From assembly GCF_002099425.1 (NCBI RefSeq), contig NW_018343964.1, forward strand, positions 4,462,501-4,526,500: 64,000 bases of DNA. The letters run 5' to 3'. The notes below the pieces were generated by a model. It ran no database searches. It was not told where the DNA came from and worked only from the letters and a program-made list of their open reading frames with translations. Below are positions 42,548-52,914 of the stretch, piece by piece (the stretch's first letter is position 1; every line of letters starts with the position of its first letter). Made by a program: the position numbers and the translations under genes. The stretch is from Phascolarctos cinereus (lineage: Eukaryota; Chordata; Mammalia; Diprotodontia; Phascolarctidae).

Positions 42548-42680
42548 CAACAAAATAAATGTATGTTAAATACCTGCTACATGCCAGGCACTATGCTATA
42601 TACCAAAGGGTACATTATTTAAGACTCAGTCCCTCATCTCATAAATCTCAAAGTCTAGCTGAAAGAAGGGAGGAGAGGAA
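42548..42680 (-). mobile_element. L2 3' end, minus strand
   Basis: TTAAATACCTGCTACATGCCAGGCACTATGC..CCCTCATCTCATAAATCTCAAAGTC. Confidence 0.75.
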
Positions 42681-44275
42681 AAACACCAACAGATAACTAG
42701 ACCTAGATGAGATCTAAGGTTGAATTCATCCCAAGTCAAAGATTATATGACTCTTTAAAAATATGAAGTCAATGCCCCAACAGCCTGACTCCTCTCACCT
42801 TATATCATGGAATTATATTAAAAGAATTGGGTTTAATTATTCTATCTCAAAGTATATAACTTCTAAACATAATGCAATATTATATATGAGTTCATCAATA
42901 TCAGAAATTATATATAAATGTATACAGTAAAAACAAATATAGAACTGATAAAAAAAAATCCCTGCCCCCATATATTCCTTCAGTCTCACTACAGGAATTA
43001 GGCATAGGAGAGCATAACTCATCAGGTTAAGTGAGGGGATTTGATGCAGCATCCAGCTGGTCTAAGCTTCTCCTAGGAAAGATAATTCTAACATTACTTT
43101 GAGTTACTCAGAAGCATGGTGTACCCTTTTATCTCTACCACCAATGCCTACTCATTTAATTATAATTAATAGTATTTTCTCCAAATAGTTAATAGAAAAT
43201 GTTCATTGGTCCAAACAAATCAGAATACCCACAAGGATATTCTGAGTGATTTATAGTCTGATATAGATTCAGTATCAGACTGTAAAGAAGCCAATATGTA
43301 ACCATCTGCATCCCAGGGCTATTATCAGGCAGCCAAACCTACTCCTCGATAGAAAGCTTTAATAATTAGGAAGTGTTTGGAAAAGCCAGCCCTTACATTA
43401 GCGCTATTTAAATTCTTTTTTTCTTCCCCTACCCTTTCTTCTGAATCAAGACCAAGTTTTTTTTTTTCCCAACAGTGTTAAAGATGTTCAACATTCCAGA
43501 ACCATAAATCACACATTTCCAAATTTAGGACTCCTCATGTTTTTCATTCAGATGGCTACCTGATCAAAATGAATCACAAGTACTGAAACGGAAATAACTA
43601 CCTGACCATCTTGTTTGTTGACAGACAAGAAGGCCATGAATTAGCCACAAGAAAGATTTTCTTGGTTGAATAGCTATTATTCAGAAAAGATATTTCTAGG
43701 AATTTCTAAAAATAGGATGGACAACCACCCATTTTGTAAGGCTGAAGCAGTAACTTATCCAACAAAAGGAGGATGCACTAAATGATTCTTTAAGGTCCGA
43801 ATCACTTCTACAATGACATGACTGAATCAGAGGAAATCCAATTTTCCCTCATTTGAATAAGCAGTGCTACGTACTACACAGGTTCTGGTTTCTAAAAGTA
43901 GCACCTCTTTAAGAAACGCTGTAAGATGAGGGTAGCGGAAGCTACCGCTGCTTCTGAGCATGGCAGAACTGACAGTGGTAATTCCGAGTTCTTGTTTCAG
44001 TCTTGTTTTCCCGGTTATTAACTATTCTAGCATGCTCCAATGCTTCACTATTACAAGTAGACTGTCCTGATGTTTTTCTTGATCTAGTCTGAAATTCCTA
44101 AACCCAATTTAACTGTCTCCACTCATCTATTTAGCATCTTTCTGACTTAACCCTAGCTTCAAACTCAGGCTGTTGATTTGGTATATCTATTCTTGGTTAT
44201 GATACTTGGTTCCTCTCCTTCTACAGCATAGAGCTGTGCCTAGCTGCCAGCAATGCAGCCTTGAAGCTCTGGTTA
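42681..44275. other. Unique DNA with one small hairpin
   Basis: 1.6 kb without a gene. A 12 bp stem (TATAGTCTGATA/TATCAGACTGTA, one mismatch) lies at about 43,252-43,284. A slightly GC-richer patch at 43,920-44,010 has no coding support. Confidence 0.45.
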
Positions 44276-44278
44276 GTT

Positions 44279-44426
44279 CAGGGGTGGGGAACCTGAGGCC
44301 TCGAGGCCACATGTGGCCCTCTAGGTCCTCAAGTATGGCTCTTTGAATTCAGTCAGAATTCAGTCAAAGGGCCACACCTGAGGACCACATGAGGCTTCAA
44401 AGCCACAGGTTCCCTCCCCACCCCTG
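44279..44426 (+). mobile_element. Fold-back hAT-type MITE, 148 bp
   Basis: CAGGGGTGGGGAACCTGAGG and ACAGGTTCCCTCCCCACCCCTG ends. Inner words CCACATGTGGCCCTCTAGG and GTCAAAGGGCCACACC match the 34.5 kb copy, with the centre shortened. No clean TSD. Confidence 0.85.
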
Positions 44427-44439
44427 GTTGATGTTGGCT

Positions 44440-44780
44440 GACTCCAGAGGCTATTGCCTCTTGAATCAAATATATAATTTCTTTTTGGCTTTTAAAGACC
44501 CTAATAATCTGGCTCATTCCTACCTCTCCACCATTATTATTCTGCACTTCCTTCTATTTACCTCTATTATACAGAGACATTAACCTTCTTGCTGTTCCTC
44601 AAACAAGACTCTCCATCTCTCAACTCCAAGCACTTTCATTTCATGCCTGGAATTCTCTCTGTCCTTACCTCTGCCCCCTGGTTTCTCTGGCATCCTCCAT
44701 GACTCAGTTTAAATGGTACTTTCTACAACAGGTCTTTCCCCTCCTCCCTTATTTCCCCTCAGAAAGCACTTCCAATTATA
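44440..44780 (+). mobile_element. L2 3' region
   Basis: CTTTTAAAGACCCTAATAATCTGGCTC..CCTTCTTGCTGTTCCTCAAACAAG..CTCCATCTCTCAACTCC..TTCATGCCTGGAATTCTC follows the L2 sense order. Confidence 0.85.
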
Positions 44781-44781
44781 C

Positions 44782-45013
44782 TACACACACACACACACAC
44801 ACACACACATAAATACACATATTTATACACATATACACACATGTTACTATATATTACATATGCATATGTATATGCTATGTGTATATATATACTACACACA
44901 CATATAATGTATGTATAGACTATGCTATATGTATATACTATATGCTATATATGTAGTATATATACTACATAAATCTAAACATATATACACATATACATAT
45001 ACATAAACAGACA
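44782..45013. repeat. (AC)14 followed by TA/CA-rich tract
   Basis: Pure AC at 44,782-44,809, then about 200 bases of degenerate ACATAT/ATATGT words to the start of the next SINE. Confidence 0.9.
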
Positions 45014-45225
45014 TATATGTTCTTCAGTCATTTAGTCATGTTCAGTTCTACATGAAGTCTATGAATTTCCTTGGCAAGAATACTAGAGGGGTTTCCTTCC
45101 AAAGTGCATTCCTATTTTACAGACAAGGAACTGAGGCAAATGAGTGAAGTAATTTACTCAGAGTCACATAGCTAATAAGTGTCTGGGGCCAAATTTGAAC
45201 TCATGATACTGCTACCTATTATTTA
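45014..45225 (-). mobile_element. tRNA/RTE-tail SINE, minus strand
   Basis: TCTTCAGTCATTTAGTCATGTTCAG..TTCCTTGGCAAGAATACTAG..ACAAGGAACTGAGGCAAATG..GAGTCACATAGCTAATAAG. Confidence 0.82.
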
Positions 45226-45227
45226 TA

Positions 45228-45440
45228 TTTATTGGATCAGGGTTCCTCCAGGAAGTCATAAGTGGTATTCTTCAGGAATGACTCCTGCATCCAATTCTAT
45301 TTTCACTAATGACCTAGATCTTCGACTAAAAATAAGGTCTTGAAACATGCAAATTATATTAAGAGTAAAGCAATTAGCCCACATCTAAGAAAAAGAGAAA
45401 AAAATAAATGTAGGTGACCCTAGTAAATTAGATAAGTAGA
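45228..45440 (+). mobile_element. CR1/L3 reverse-transcriptase fragment
   Basis: ATCCAATTCTATTTTCACTAATGACCTAGATC matches the CR1/L3 LFNIFINDLDE region at DNA level, followed by a degraded stretch. Old. Confidence 0.5.
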
Positions 45441-45559
45441 TAAAAAGGATGCAAAGTTGAACATAAAAAAAAATTATGAAGAAAGCCTTGAGTGGAAGGA
45501 AAAAATTCTACCTTATATATGCTATGGAGAAATATCGGCTCTGTGTATGTGTGAGAGAG

Positions 45560-46040
45560 AAACAGACAGACCTTGGGCAAATAATTGCACTTCAATTTCC
45601 TCATTTGTAAAATAGACAGCAAATATTTATTAAGTCTCTACTATGTGCCAGATATTGTACTAAATGCTGGGGATATAAATACATATAAAAAAAAACCCTG
45701 CCCCCAAAGGATCTTACAATATAATGAGGAAAGACAACACACAAAAGAAAGCTAAAAAAACATGGAGGGGGCTAAGGCGAGAAGGTATCTGAGGCTGGGA
45801 CAAAAAGTGAGAAGTCAATAAGAGAAGTCCCAAGGTAGTGCAGCCAGGAGAGAAATGAGATGTAAGAACTGAGCTTTCTTCTTGTTTTGAAGTTTGGAGT
45901 TTATAGCCTGACCCTCTGATTAGAGAGGCAGAGGGTAGTGATAAGATGAAGTACCAGGGCTGATGAGATCTTACAGGATGATGTAGGAATCAGGGAATTA
46001 GGCTAGATTATATCTAAGACCCTATCCCAGTCTAAATCCT
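45560..46040 (-). mobile_element. L2 3' region preceded by a MIR fragment
   Basis: 45,565-45,620 is a MIR-type piece (CTTGGGCAAATAATTGCACTTCAATTTCCTC). From 45,620, AAATATTTATTAAGTCTCTACTATGTGCCAG..TGCTGGGGATATAAATAC..AAAGGATCTTACAATATAATGAGG is reverse L2, continuing weakly to about 46,040. Confidence 0.65.
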
Positions 46041-47095
46041 GTGATCTATGATCATGATTAAATTAATCCCTTTTGTATTAAAGTCTTAGTTCAGCATATT
46101 CAAACCATCTGTGAGTGAATTTTTAGCAGGTAAGCTTTGCATTCAGTGTCATGATCAGCTCAGGGTAATCCAAAATAGATTGAAGTTGACTATGGCCAAC
46201 TTCAATAGGAAATTGGTGAAGTGATAGGATCAAGAAGAAAACTTGGGCTCATAGACAAAGGATGAGGTAGTAGAAATTATCTCAGTGAGAGTTGTCAAAT
46301 AGTAGTATGGGAAGAGCAGTCAAGGAATCATGGTCTAGTAAAAACCAATTCAAAGTACCCAGTGGCATGGAAACTGGTCACAGTCAGGATAGAGTCATAT
46401 GAACCTGGGCAAAGCAGGGGTTGAACAAGGTGTGGTGAGTACTGGTTTGCTTTGGGCCAGGGACTTCCTATTGTGGTCAGGAGTAAAGAGCCTTTTAAAT
46501 GCATGCTTCTCCCACCCTTGCTGATCTTAAATGTACACGTGGTCAGAATCACGAGGCTAGTATTTTACAATGCAAATGAAGACGCATTCTAAGGTACATT
46601 GACATACTGGTCTTAGCTGTTGGGATGGTTTGAGTGAGGAGAATATGTAGCTACACTTGCTAGATGATTTTAATCATGCCATATTACTTACTTTTGGCCA
46701 AAGACCATTTTAAGGACTAGAGAAACAAGAGAGAGAAAAAAGGAGGCAAAACGTGATCTCTACACTTTCTTGACATATTACTACTGTCACCAGGTTGTTC
46801 AGTTCTCACTTTGGGCTACGCTGATTGGGAAGAACACCCTATATCAAGGTGGTCCCAGTCATTTCACTATGCCTTTTTATTGCCATAGTTCTGCCACTGC
46901 TCTGTATGTGGATACTTTTCCAACCAGATCTCCAGCCCCTACCATGGGACCATGATGATTGATGAAAGCTCATTATGTTTAGATGAATCCAGCCATAAAA
47001 CCCAGAAACTCTGAGAGTTTTCCCCTCCCAGAATGGTATCTTTCTGTTGGTAAATTGAGCTATCTTTTGTCTCAACTCTTACCTAGCTCTTAATC
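46041..47095. other. Unassigned DNA
   Basis: One kilobase without recognisable gene or repeat; short frames at 46,328-46,552 and 46,770-47,075 overlap on opposite strands and have no support. Confidence 0.45.
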
Positions 47096-47099
47096 ATTG

Positions 47100-47265
47100 A
47101 ATGGGCATGGCCTCAGACAAACTAAGACCTGGGAAAGACTTTACTTGTGGAATTTTGAGCAAGTCACTGGCCTCAGTTTTCTCATCTGTAGAATAATAAG
47201 TTTTAACTAGATGACCTCTAAGATGTCTTCCAGGTCTATGTCTCTGATCCTATGAGCTTTTAAAA
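47100..47265 (+). mobile_element. MIR-type SINE
   Basis: TTTGAGCAAGTCACTGGCCTCAGTTTTCTCATCTG..AACTAGATGACCTCTAAGATG. Confidence 0.7.
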
Positions 47266-47555
47266 TTGTACCAGAAATTAAAACTTGTCAATTCTCACCA
47301 ATGAAGGACAAAGTAAATTTTATAAAGGGTGATTACCATAATTTGTTCCCACAGGGATACGAACCAGAGCAAATAACATAAAATAAAGTAAAATAAATTA
47401 AATTCAGATACAAAGAAGAACTTTCTGACAGTAACAATGGCCAAATACTAAAAGGACTACAAAAGGAAGTTGTGGAATCTTTACTTCTGGAGACCTTCAA
47501 TGGCATCCTTAAAAATATTGACAACTGTATACATTTTATAGCAACAAAGCTAAAA
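47266..47555. other. Unassigned DNA
   Basis: Includes two overlapping short frames, no support for either. TTCTGACAGTAACAATGGCC may be a CR1/L3 trace. Confidence 0.35.
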
Positions 47556-47557
47556 GT

Positions 47558-47830
47558 TCAAGATGGAGAGTCAGGAGACCTGAGTTCAAAATTACTTCAA
47601 AAAGTAATACTAGGCAGCTGTTTCCTAAGTTATAGCATAGATTTAGAAACGAAAGTGACCATAGGGATATTGAGTATAATCTCCTTATGTTACAAGTGAT
47701 GAAACTGAGGGCAGAGAGAGGTCAAAGGACTTGCCCATAATCACACATCTAATAAGTTTCTGAGGTACAGCTTGAACTCAGATCTTATCGACTCTAAATC
47801 CAGAATTCTACCAACTTTACCCCCAGATGC
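47558..47830 (+). mobile_element. Composite SINE/MIR-like relic
   Basis: GAGAGTCAGGAGACCTGAGTTCAAAATTACTTC is a tRNA-SINE front. GATGAAACTGAGGGCAGAGAGAGGTC..GGACTTGCCCATAATCACAC..TTGAACTCAGATC is a Ther-2/MIR-like body. Confidence 0.6.
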
Positions 47831-48105
47831 CTCAAACTACAGCATCTGGTATTTTGATGTGATTTCTCATCCAAGTACTAACCATTCCCAGTGCTACTTA
47901 GCTTCTGAGATAAGGCATGCTAAGGGTGATATGGCTATGCCAAAAATGGGTGGAAAAAAGCACGATCCAACAAATTCAGAGACTTATGAGAAACTGGTAA
48001 AATGATGATATAATACCAGTGAAAATGACTGAACTGGCATAAAGCATCAGGCAAATGCAAGGTTTCTGCAGTTCAGCCCAAAAGCATGAAGGGGAGCCAG
48101 GTGCC
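47831..48105. other. Unassigned DNA
   Basis: The 77-codon frame at 47,772-48,005 begins in the SINE relic and is not a gene. Confidence 0.35.
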
Positions 48106-48109
48106 TTTT

Positions 48110-48300
48110 CAGATTACAGAATTATAGACTCAGAGCTGGAAGGGAGCTTAGAGGCCATATAACTGAACCCTCTGATTTAATACATGAGAAACTGAGGCAC
48201 AGAAAAGTTGAGTGACTTGCCTGAGGTCCAACAAGAAGCAAGCAGCAAAATCTAGATTTGAACCCAAGTCCTTAACTTCAAATATAAGATATCTTCCATT
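48110..48300 (+). mobile_element. MIR/L3-like relic
   Basis: GACTCAGAGCTGGAAGGGAGCTTAGAGGCC..CATGAGAAACTGAGGCACAG..GAGTGACTTGCCTGAGG..TTTGAACCCAAGTCC. Confidence 0.7.
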
Positions 48301-49215
48301 GTACCTCTTTCATTTTGATTACAATATGATAGCCAAAAGAGCAGAGAATAAAGAACAAGTCATCATTTTGTGGTATTTCTATGTAATATGAAGTTTTGCC
48401 TGTGGTTATATCAGGATTCTGGGGGACAAACACAAGTGAAAAAAATCCATGGAAGATAAGCAAAATTGAGGAAAAAGTACACTGAGTTAATTCACAGCAC
48501 CCAGTGATGACTTATCCGTATCTGACTCTAGGAAGGCACAGTCAGGCAAGGGTTACTTATAGCAGCATAAGAAGCCGCCCCTGCTCAGGCCCCCCCAGAG
48601 ACTTCTGCTGTATAAATAGCTTTATCTGGACAGAGTCCAAAGAAACTACTCTCTCTGTAATGTCAAGTCATCATTCTTAAGCCCCTAGAGATATTAACTT
48701 GGGACCTACTCTTAAATATTTCAAAGGAAACGTTGGTAATGGACATATTGAAAGAAAAGAACTGTTAGAAAAAGCTACTGTTTTGTGCCTTTAAAAAGCC
48801 CTCTTTTGTCCAATAGATGATTTTCCATTCCATGTAATACCAGGTCAGCACAATAGTTATGGAGAATCACAGTGTGCCCCTAGAAATTCCATCAACAAAG
48901 AACAAAATTCCCATCCACAACACACAACTACTAGTTGAGTAACACAACTGACAGGAGTAATATACCCCAAAAATGATTACTAATAGGTCAATATCACTCT
49001 AGGGAGATTTAAGTATTCCATGTGGATGGTCCCTATGTCCAATAATATTTTTTATTAATGCCCTAGTATTTTGAATAAAACAATATCATAATATAAAAAT
49101 CATATAGAGTGAGGTAGAGCTGCCCCAAATATAACATGATAAAAAAAAAGGCAAAATTTGACAAATTGGATAAGTAGATAGAAACATTGAAATGCTAGTT
49201 TGTATACATATAGAC
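48301..49215. other. Unique DNA
   Basis: No gene. A TATAAATAG word at 48,611 follows a short C-rich patch (48,575-48,595), but no coding sequence, initiator or CpG island accompanies it. Confidence 0.4.
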
Positions 49216-49219
49216 ATAT

Positions 49220-49440
49220 ATACAAATGGTAGTATGGCATTGTGGATAGAGAATCAGTGGAGTCAGAAAGACCTGAGTCGAAGGCCTGTCTCTGAAACAT
49301 ATTGGCTGTGTGACTCTGGACAAGTCAGGCAAGTGGTTTAACTTCTCCTTGCTACCTAGCAATTTTTTTAGACTGCAAATTGCAGGGCAGCTGCCAATCT
49401 TCATTGGAATCTCCCTTCACAGATGAAACCACAGATCAAA
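49220..49440 (+). mobile_element. tRNA-derived SINE of the second body type
   Basis: GGTAGTATGGCATTGTGGATAG..GACTCTGGACAAGTC..TGCTACCTAGCAATTTTTTTAGACTGCAAATTGCAG..TCACAGATGAAACCACAGATC; same body as 34,280-34,513. Confidence 0.7.
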
Positions 49441-49855
49441 AAAAAATACACAAACATGAGCACAAAGAGGATGGATGGCTAAATTAAACATTGAGGTCTC
49501 TTCCAATATTCCGAATTTAGGATGAGCATTCATGAAACCACATAAGATTAGCAAATAGATTTAACAACCATGCTCCTCAGCACCACAAAGTAAATTTAAC
49601 CAATTTACAGGAAGAAATTACCAAAGTCCTGTTGAAAAGAATGACTTATTGACTTCTGATTTAAAAATAAGCTTTTTATCTGCATCAATGGCTTATAATC
49701 AACATAACGACAGTGCCATGAAATGACTCTGAGGATGAAATCTGTTCTGATTATGTACAAAGTACATTGTACGTTTAACACTTTGAAATAAGTCAATAAT
49801 TTATCTCCTTTTCCTCCTGATAGGAATTTACAATACTCTGCTGTACTTACTCTGG
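49441..49855. other. Unique DNA
   Basis: No gene; the 96-codon minus frame at 49,605-49,895 has no recognisable features. Confidence 0.45.
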
Positions 49856-49857
49856 GT

Positions 49858-50045
49858 CTGAAATCAGGAAGATCTGAGGTCACATTCAACCTCACATACT
49901 TATTAGCTGTGTTACTCTAGGCAAGTCATTTGACCTGTGTTTGCCTCCATTTCCTCAAACAAGGATCACATAAGATAATATTTGTAAAGCACTTAGCACA
50001 GTGCCTGGCACATAGTAGGTGTTTAATAAATGCTCATTCCCTTCC
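49858..50045 (+). mobile_element. CORE-SINE
   Basis: GAAATCAGGAAGATCTGAGG..TTAGCTGTGTTACTCTAGGC..AGCACTTAGCACAGTGCCTGGCACATAGTAGGTG..TTAATAAATGC. Confidence 0.85.
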
Positions 50046-50396
50046 CTCCTACCCACCTCCAAACTTCTATGATTGTACAATTCCTCTGTAAATCTAAACC
50101 AAATTCTAATTTGGGCTCTTTAAATAGGTTTTTCATTCTTGGATCTGAATGCCATCATGCATAAAATTCCACCACCACTTCCCCCTTCCCCTTTTCTTAA
50201 GGAAAACAAGAAAGGAGTGGGCTGAGAAACTTGGTTCTATCAGAGAATGTATGATTTTTCACTAAGGGAATTCAAACTTTCAAAGAGTCTCATTGTTGTT
50301 TTGATCATGTTAACTATTCTCCATAATTATCCTCTTTAATTATCCATCTATTATACCAGAGCTTGGTCATATCACAGGGAATCACAATAGCATTGA
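50046..50396. other. Unique DNA
   Basis: No gene or repeat recognised. Confidence 0.4.
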
Positions 50397-50410
50397 AAAT
50401 AAATACCAAA

Positions 50411-50554
50411 GGGACAGCTAAGTGGCACAGTGGATAGAGCACCGGCTCTAGAGTCACGAAGACCTGAGTTCAAATCTGGTCTCAGACACATAACACTTAC
50501 TAGCTGTGTGACTCTGGGCAAGTCACTTAACCCCAATTGCCTTACTAAATAAAT
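50411..50554 (+). mobile_element. tRNA-derived SINE with perfect TSD
   Basis: GGGACAGCTAAGTGGCACAG..CACTTACTAGCTGTGTGACTCTGGGC..CACTTAACCCCAATTGCC with an (AAAT)n tail. TSD AAATAAATACCAAA at 50,397-50,410 and 50,555-50,568 (perfect). Young by its preservation. Confidence 0.93.
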
Positions 50555-50640
50555 AAATAAATACCAAACAAGACACTAAAAGGATGGTGACAAGAGAACT
50601 GGATTTAGTCAGAAAAATGAGTTTGAATTCCAACTCTTCT
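50553..50640 (+). repeat. 88 bp block identical to 52,238-52,325 (probable donor)
   Basis: Spans the SINE tail/TSD, about 30 bases of unique DNA and the front of a MIR-like piece (GAACTGGATTTAGTCAG..GAGTTTGAATTCCAACTC). All 88 bases match the second copy. It is followed at once by a 20 bp imperfect tandem repeat of its own end (50,621-50,640 and 50,641-50,660, 18 of 20 identical). Confidence 0.97.
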
Positions 50641-50660
50641 GTGTGAATTCCAACTCTTCC

Positions 50661-50730
50661 TCATCTGTAAAATCAGGCCATTGGATTAGGTGATCACTAA
50701 GATCTCTACCAGCTCTAAGTTTTATACATC
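50661..50730 (+). mobile_element. MIR 3' fragment
   Basis: CTCATCTGTAAAATCAGGCC..GGATTAGGTGATCACTAAGATC..ACCAGCTCTAAG. The middle of the MIR (TGTGACCTTGGGCAAGTC part) is missing, replaced by the 20 bp tandem repeat. Confidence 0.75.
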
Positions 50731-50894
50731 CTGTTGCACACTTGAACCATGGCAAACTAACCTCCTGGAGCATAAAACAGTTGTAATCACATGATAAAAT
50801 GCACTAATATGAGAATGGGGGAACAAACTTTCCTATCCACAAGAGATTAATCACCTAACTGAAAAGATGAGACAGATACCAACATAATTAAGAA

Positions 50895-50985
50895 AAATAC
50901 CTATGTTGCAAATTCCTGTGCTAGGTGCTAGGGATAGAAAGACAAACTCCAACAGTACCTGCCATTATGTTACATGTGTTCCATT
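50895..50985 (-). mobile_element. L2 3' relic, minus strand
   Basis: CTATGTTGCAAATTCCTGTGCTAGGTGCTAGGGATAG..ACTCCAACAGTACCTGCC. Confidence 0.55.
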
Positions 50986-51565
50986 AGGATGACAATAATG
51001 GAAAGTTGGATAGCTAGAATTAGGTATACAATCTCTGGTCATGGGATGAAACAAATTCATGAATTTGGCTCTATTATCAACAACGTTAAAATGACATGAA
51101 GTTATTATCTAATGACACATGTCTTAATGTATAAGAAAACAGTAGATACATATCAACCTAAAACTTTAAAAGAAATCTGTTATTGTTTTGATTATATTAA
51201 GTATTCTCTATTTTAATATACTAGAACCCAAATGCAATGTTGATATCCTGGGGGTGGGGTATTTATTTTTATATGTGTGTGTGTGTCTAACTTCTGTTCT
51301 TTAAAATAAATCATTCTAAACTTTGCAACAAACACTAACAACAAACCTTCAAGAACATAAACAAAACTAAAAATGATTTTATTGAAGTCATAAACTGCAT
51401 AATTTGTCATTTGTTTTTAAAGACATGTATTAATTTTAATGAGATAAAAACTTTCTACATGCTTCTATTTTTTTTAACTGAAACTGATTTTATTGACTGC
51501 ATAGCTAGAACCAGGATACATTCAAAAATATATATTTTTATAGTTTTATATATATGTTTACATAT
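50986..51565. other. Unique AT-rich DNA
   Basis: No gene. 51,520-51,575 is TATA-rich low complexity. Confidence 0.45.
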
Positions 51566-51574
51566 ATGTATAAC

Positions 51575-51635
51575 ATTTTCCAATACAACTGTATTTCTAT
51601 ATAATTGATTTCCTTTGTAATCCTATTAATTTTAT
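51575..51635 (+). mobile_element. Short MER5-like hAT fragment
   Basis: TTCCAATACAACTGTATTTC..TATAATTGATTTCCTTTGTAATCCTAT resembles the centre of the element at 9.9 kb. Weak. Confidence 0.4.
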
Positions 51636-51639
51636 ATTT

Positions 51640-52600
51640 TTAAAATTAATTTACCTTGATTTATAAACAATTACTTCCATAAGTTTTTAAGTTTAAATTT
51701 TTTCTCTCCCTCTTTCCCCGCCTCCCTCCCCAACACAGTGCGCAATCTGATATAGGCTGTACATATACATTCCTATTAAATATATTTTCACAGTAGTGAT
51801 GTTGTAAGGAAGAATTAGAACCAATTGGAGGAACCACAAGAAAGAGAAAACAAAACACAACAGAAGAAAAAAAAGCAAATAGTATGCTTCGATCTGCATT
51901 CAAACTCCATAGTTCTTTCTTTGGATGTGGATAGCATTTTCCATCATGAGACCTTTGGAGATGTCTTAGATCCTTGCATTGCTGAGAAGGGTTAAGTCTA
52001 TCAACATTAGTCATCGCACAATGTGGCTGTTACTGCAGTGTTCTCCTGGTTCTGCTCACTTCACTCAGCATCAGTCCATACAAGTCTTTCCAGGTTTTTC
52101 TGAAGTCTGCTTGCTTATCATTTCTTGTAGCACAATAGTATTCCATTACATTCATATACCACAACTTGTTCAGCCATTCCCCAATTGATGGGCATCCCCT
52201 CAATTTCCAATTCTTGGCCACCACAAAAAGAGATGCTATAAATAAATACCAAACAAGACACTAAAAGGATGGTGACAAGAGAACTGGATTTAGTCAGAAA
52301 AATGAGTTTGAATTCCAACTCTTCTCTGTGACATGTGGGTCTTTGTACATGTGGGTCCTTTTCCCATTTGTATTATCTCTTTGGGATAGAGCCCTAGAAG
52401 TGCTATTGCTGGGTCAAAGGGTATGCACATTTTTGTAGCCCTATGGGCATAGTTCCAAATTGCTCTCCAAAATGGTTGGATCATTTCACAACTCCACCAA
52501 CAACGCATTAGTGTTCCAATTTTCCCACATCTTCTCTAACATTTAGCATTTTCCAGTTTTGTCATGTTGGCCATTCTGATAGGTATAATATGGTACCTCA
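51640..52600 (-). mobile_element. 5'-truncated L1, minus strand, carrying a filler insertion
   Basis: 3' UTR and ORF2 C-terminus in reverse: minus frames read AKNWKLRGCPSIGEWLNKLWYMNVMEYYC, and CWWSCEMIQPFWRAIWNYAHRATKMCIPFDPAIALLGLYPKEI. Very similar to the L1 at 32.2 kb. Continuity is broken at 52,238-52,341 by sequence foreign to L1. Confidence 0.92.
52238..52341 (+). repeat. Templated filler inside L1: 88 bp copied block plus local repeat
   Basis: L1 reads ..GAGATGCTATAAAT then should continue ATTTTTGTACATGTGGG. Instead, 52,238-52,325 is identical to 50,553-50,640, followed by CTGTG and then ACATGTGGGTC (52,331-52,341), itself repeated 16 bases on (52,347-52,357) where L1 resumes. ATAAAT is shared by L1 and block at the left join. 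The block has no poly(A) of its own and no TSD. Confidence 0.93.
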
Positions 52601-52654
52601 GAGTATTTTCAATGTAACTTTTTTCCCATTGTTTTTTTTTCTGAATTTCTTGCT

Positions 52655-52862
52655 ATTTTGCAAGTCCATGAAGGGTCAGTGATTTCATCAGCACAGGGAA
52701 CTCTGGGTATTGGAACTCCTTTCACTAAAACAATCCATTTATGACTTTTAGAAGTTACATAACTTGTGTGGGTTATGCAACTAGTTATTGTGAGAAGAAG
52801 GATTTGGCCCAGATATTCATCTTCTAAGTAACATTCTATCCATTATGCCATGTTAACTTAAA
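52655..52862 (+). mobile_element. MIR-like SINE relic
   Basis: AAGTTACATAACTTGTGTGGG..AGAAGAAGGATTTGGCCC..ATTCTATCCATTATGCCATG resembles the 3' part of tRNA-SINE/MIR copies with a diverged middle. Confidence 0.45.
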
Positions 52863-52914
52863 AACAAAAACTATTGTTGTTGTCATATAAATGTATTCAG
52901 CATATATAGTTGGC

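Noticed and set aside
48575-48640. Promoter with TATAAATAG
   Set aside because: A single TATA word after a C-rich patch, with no downstream exon, initiator or CpG island.
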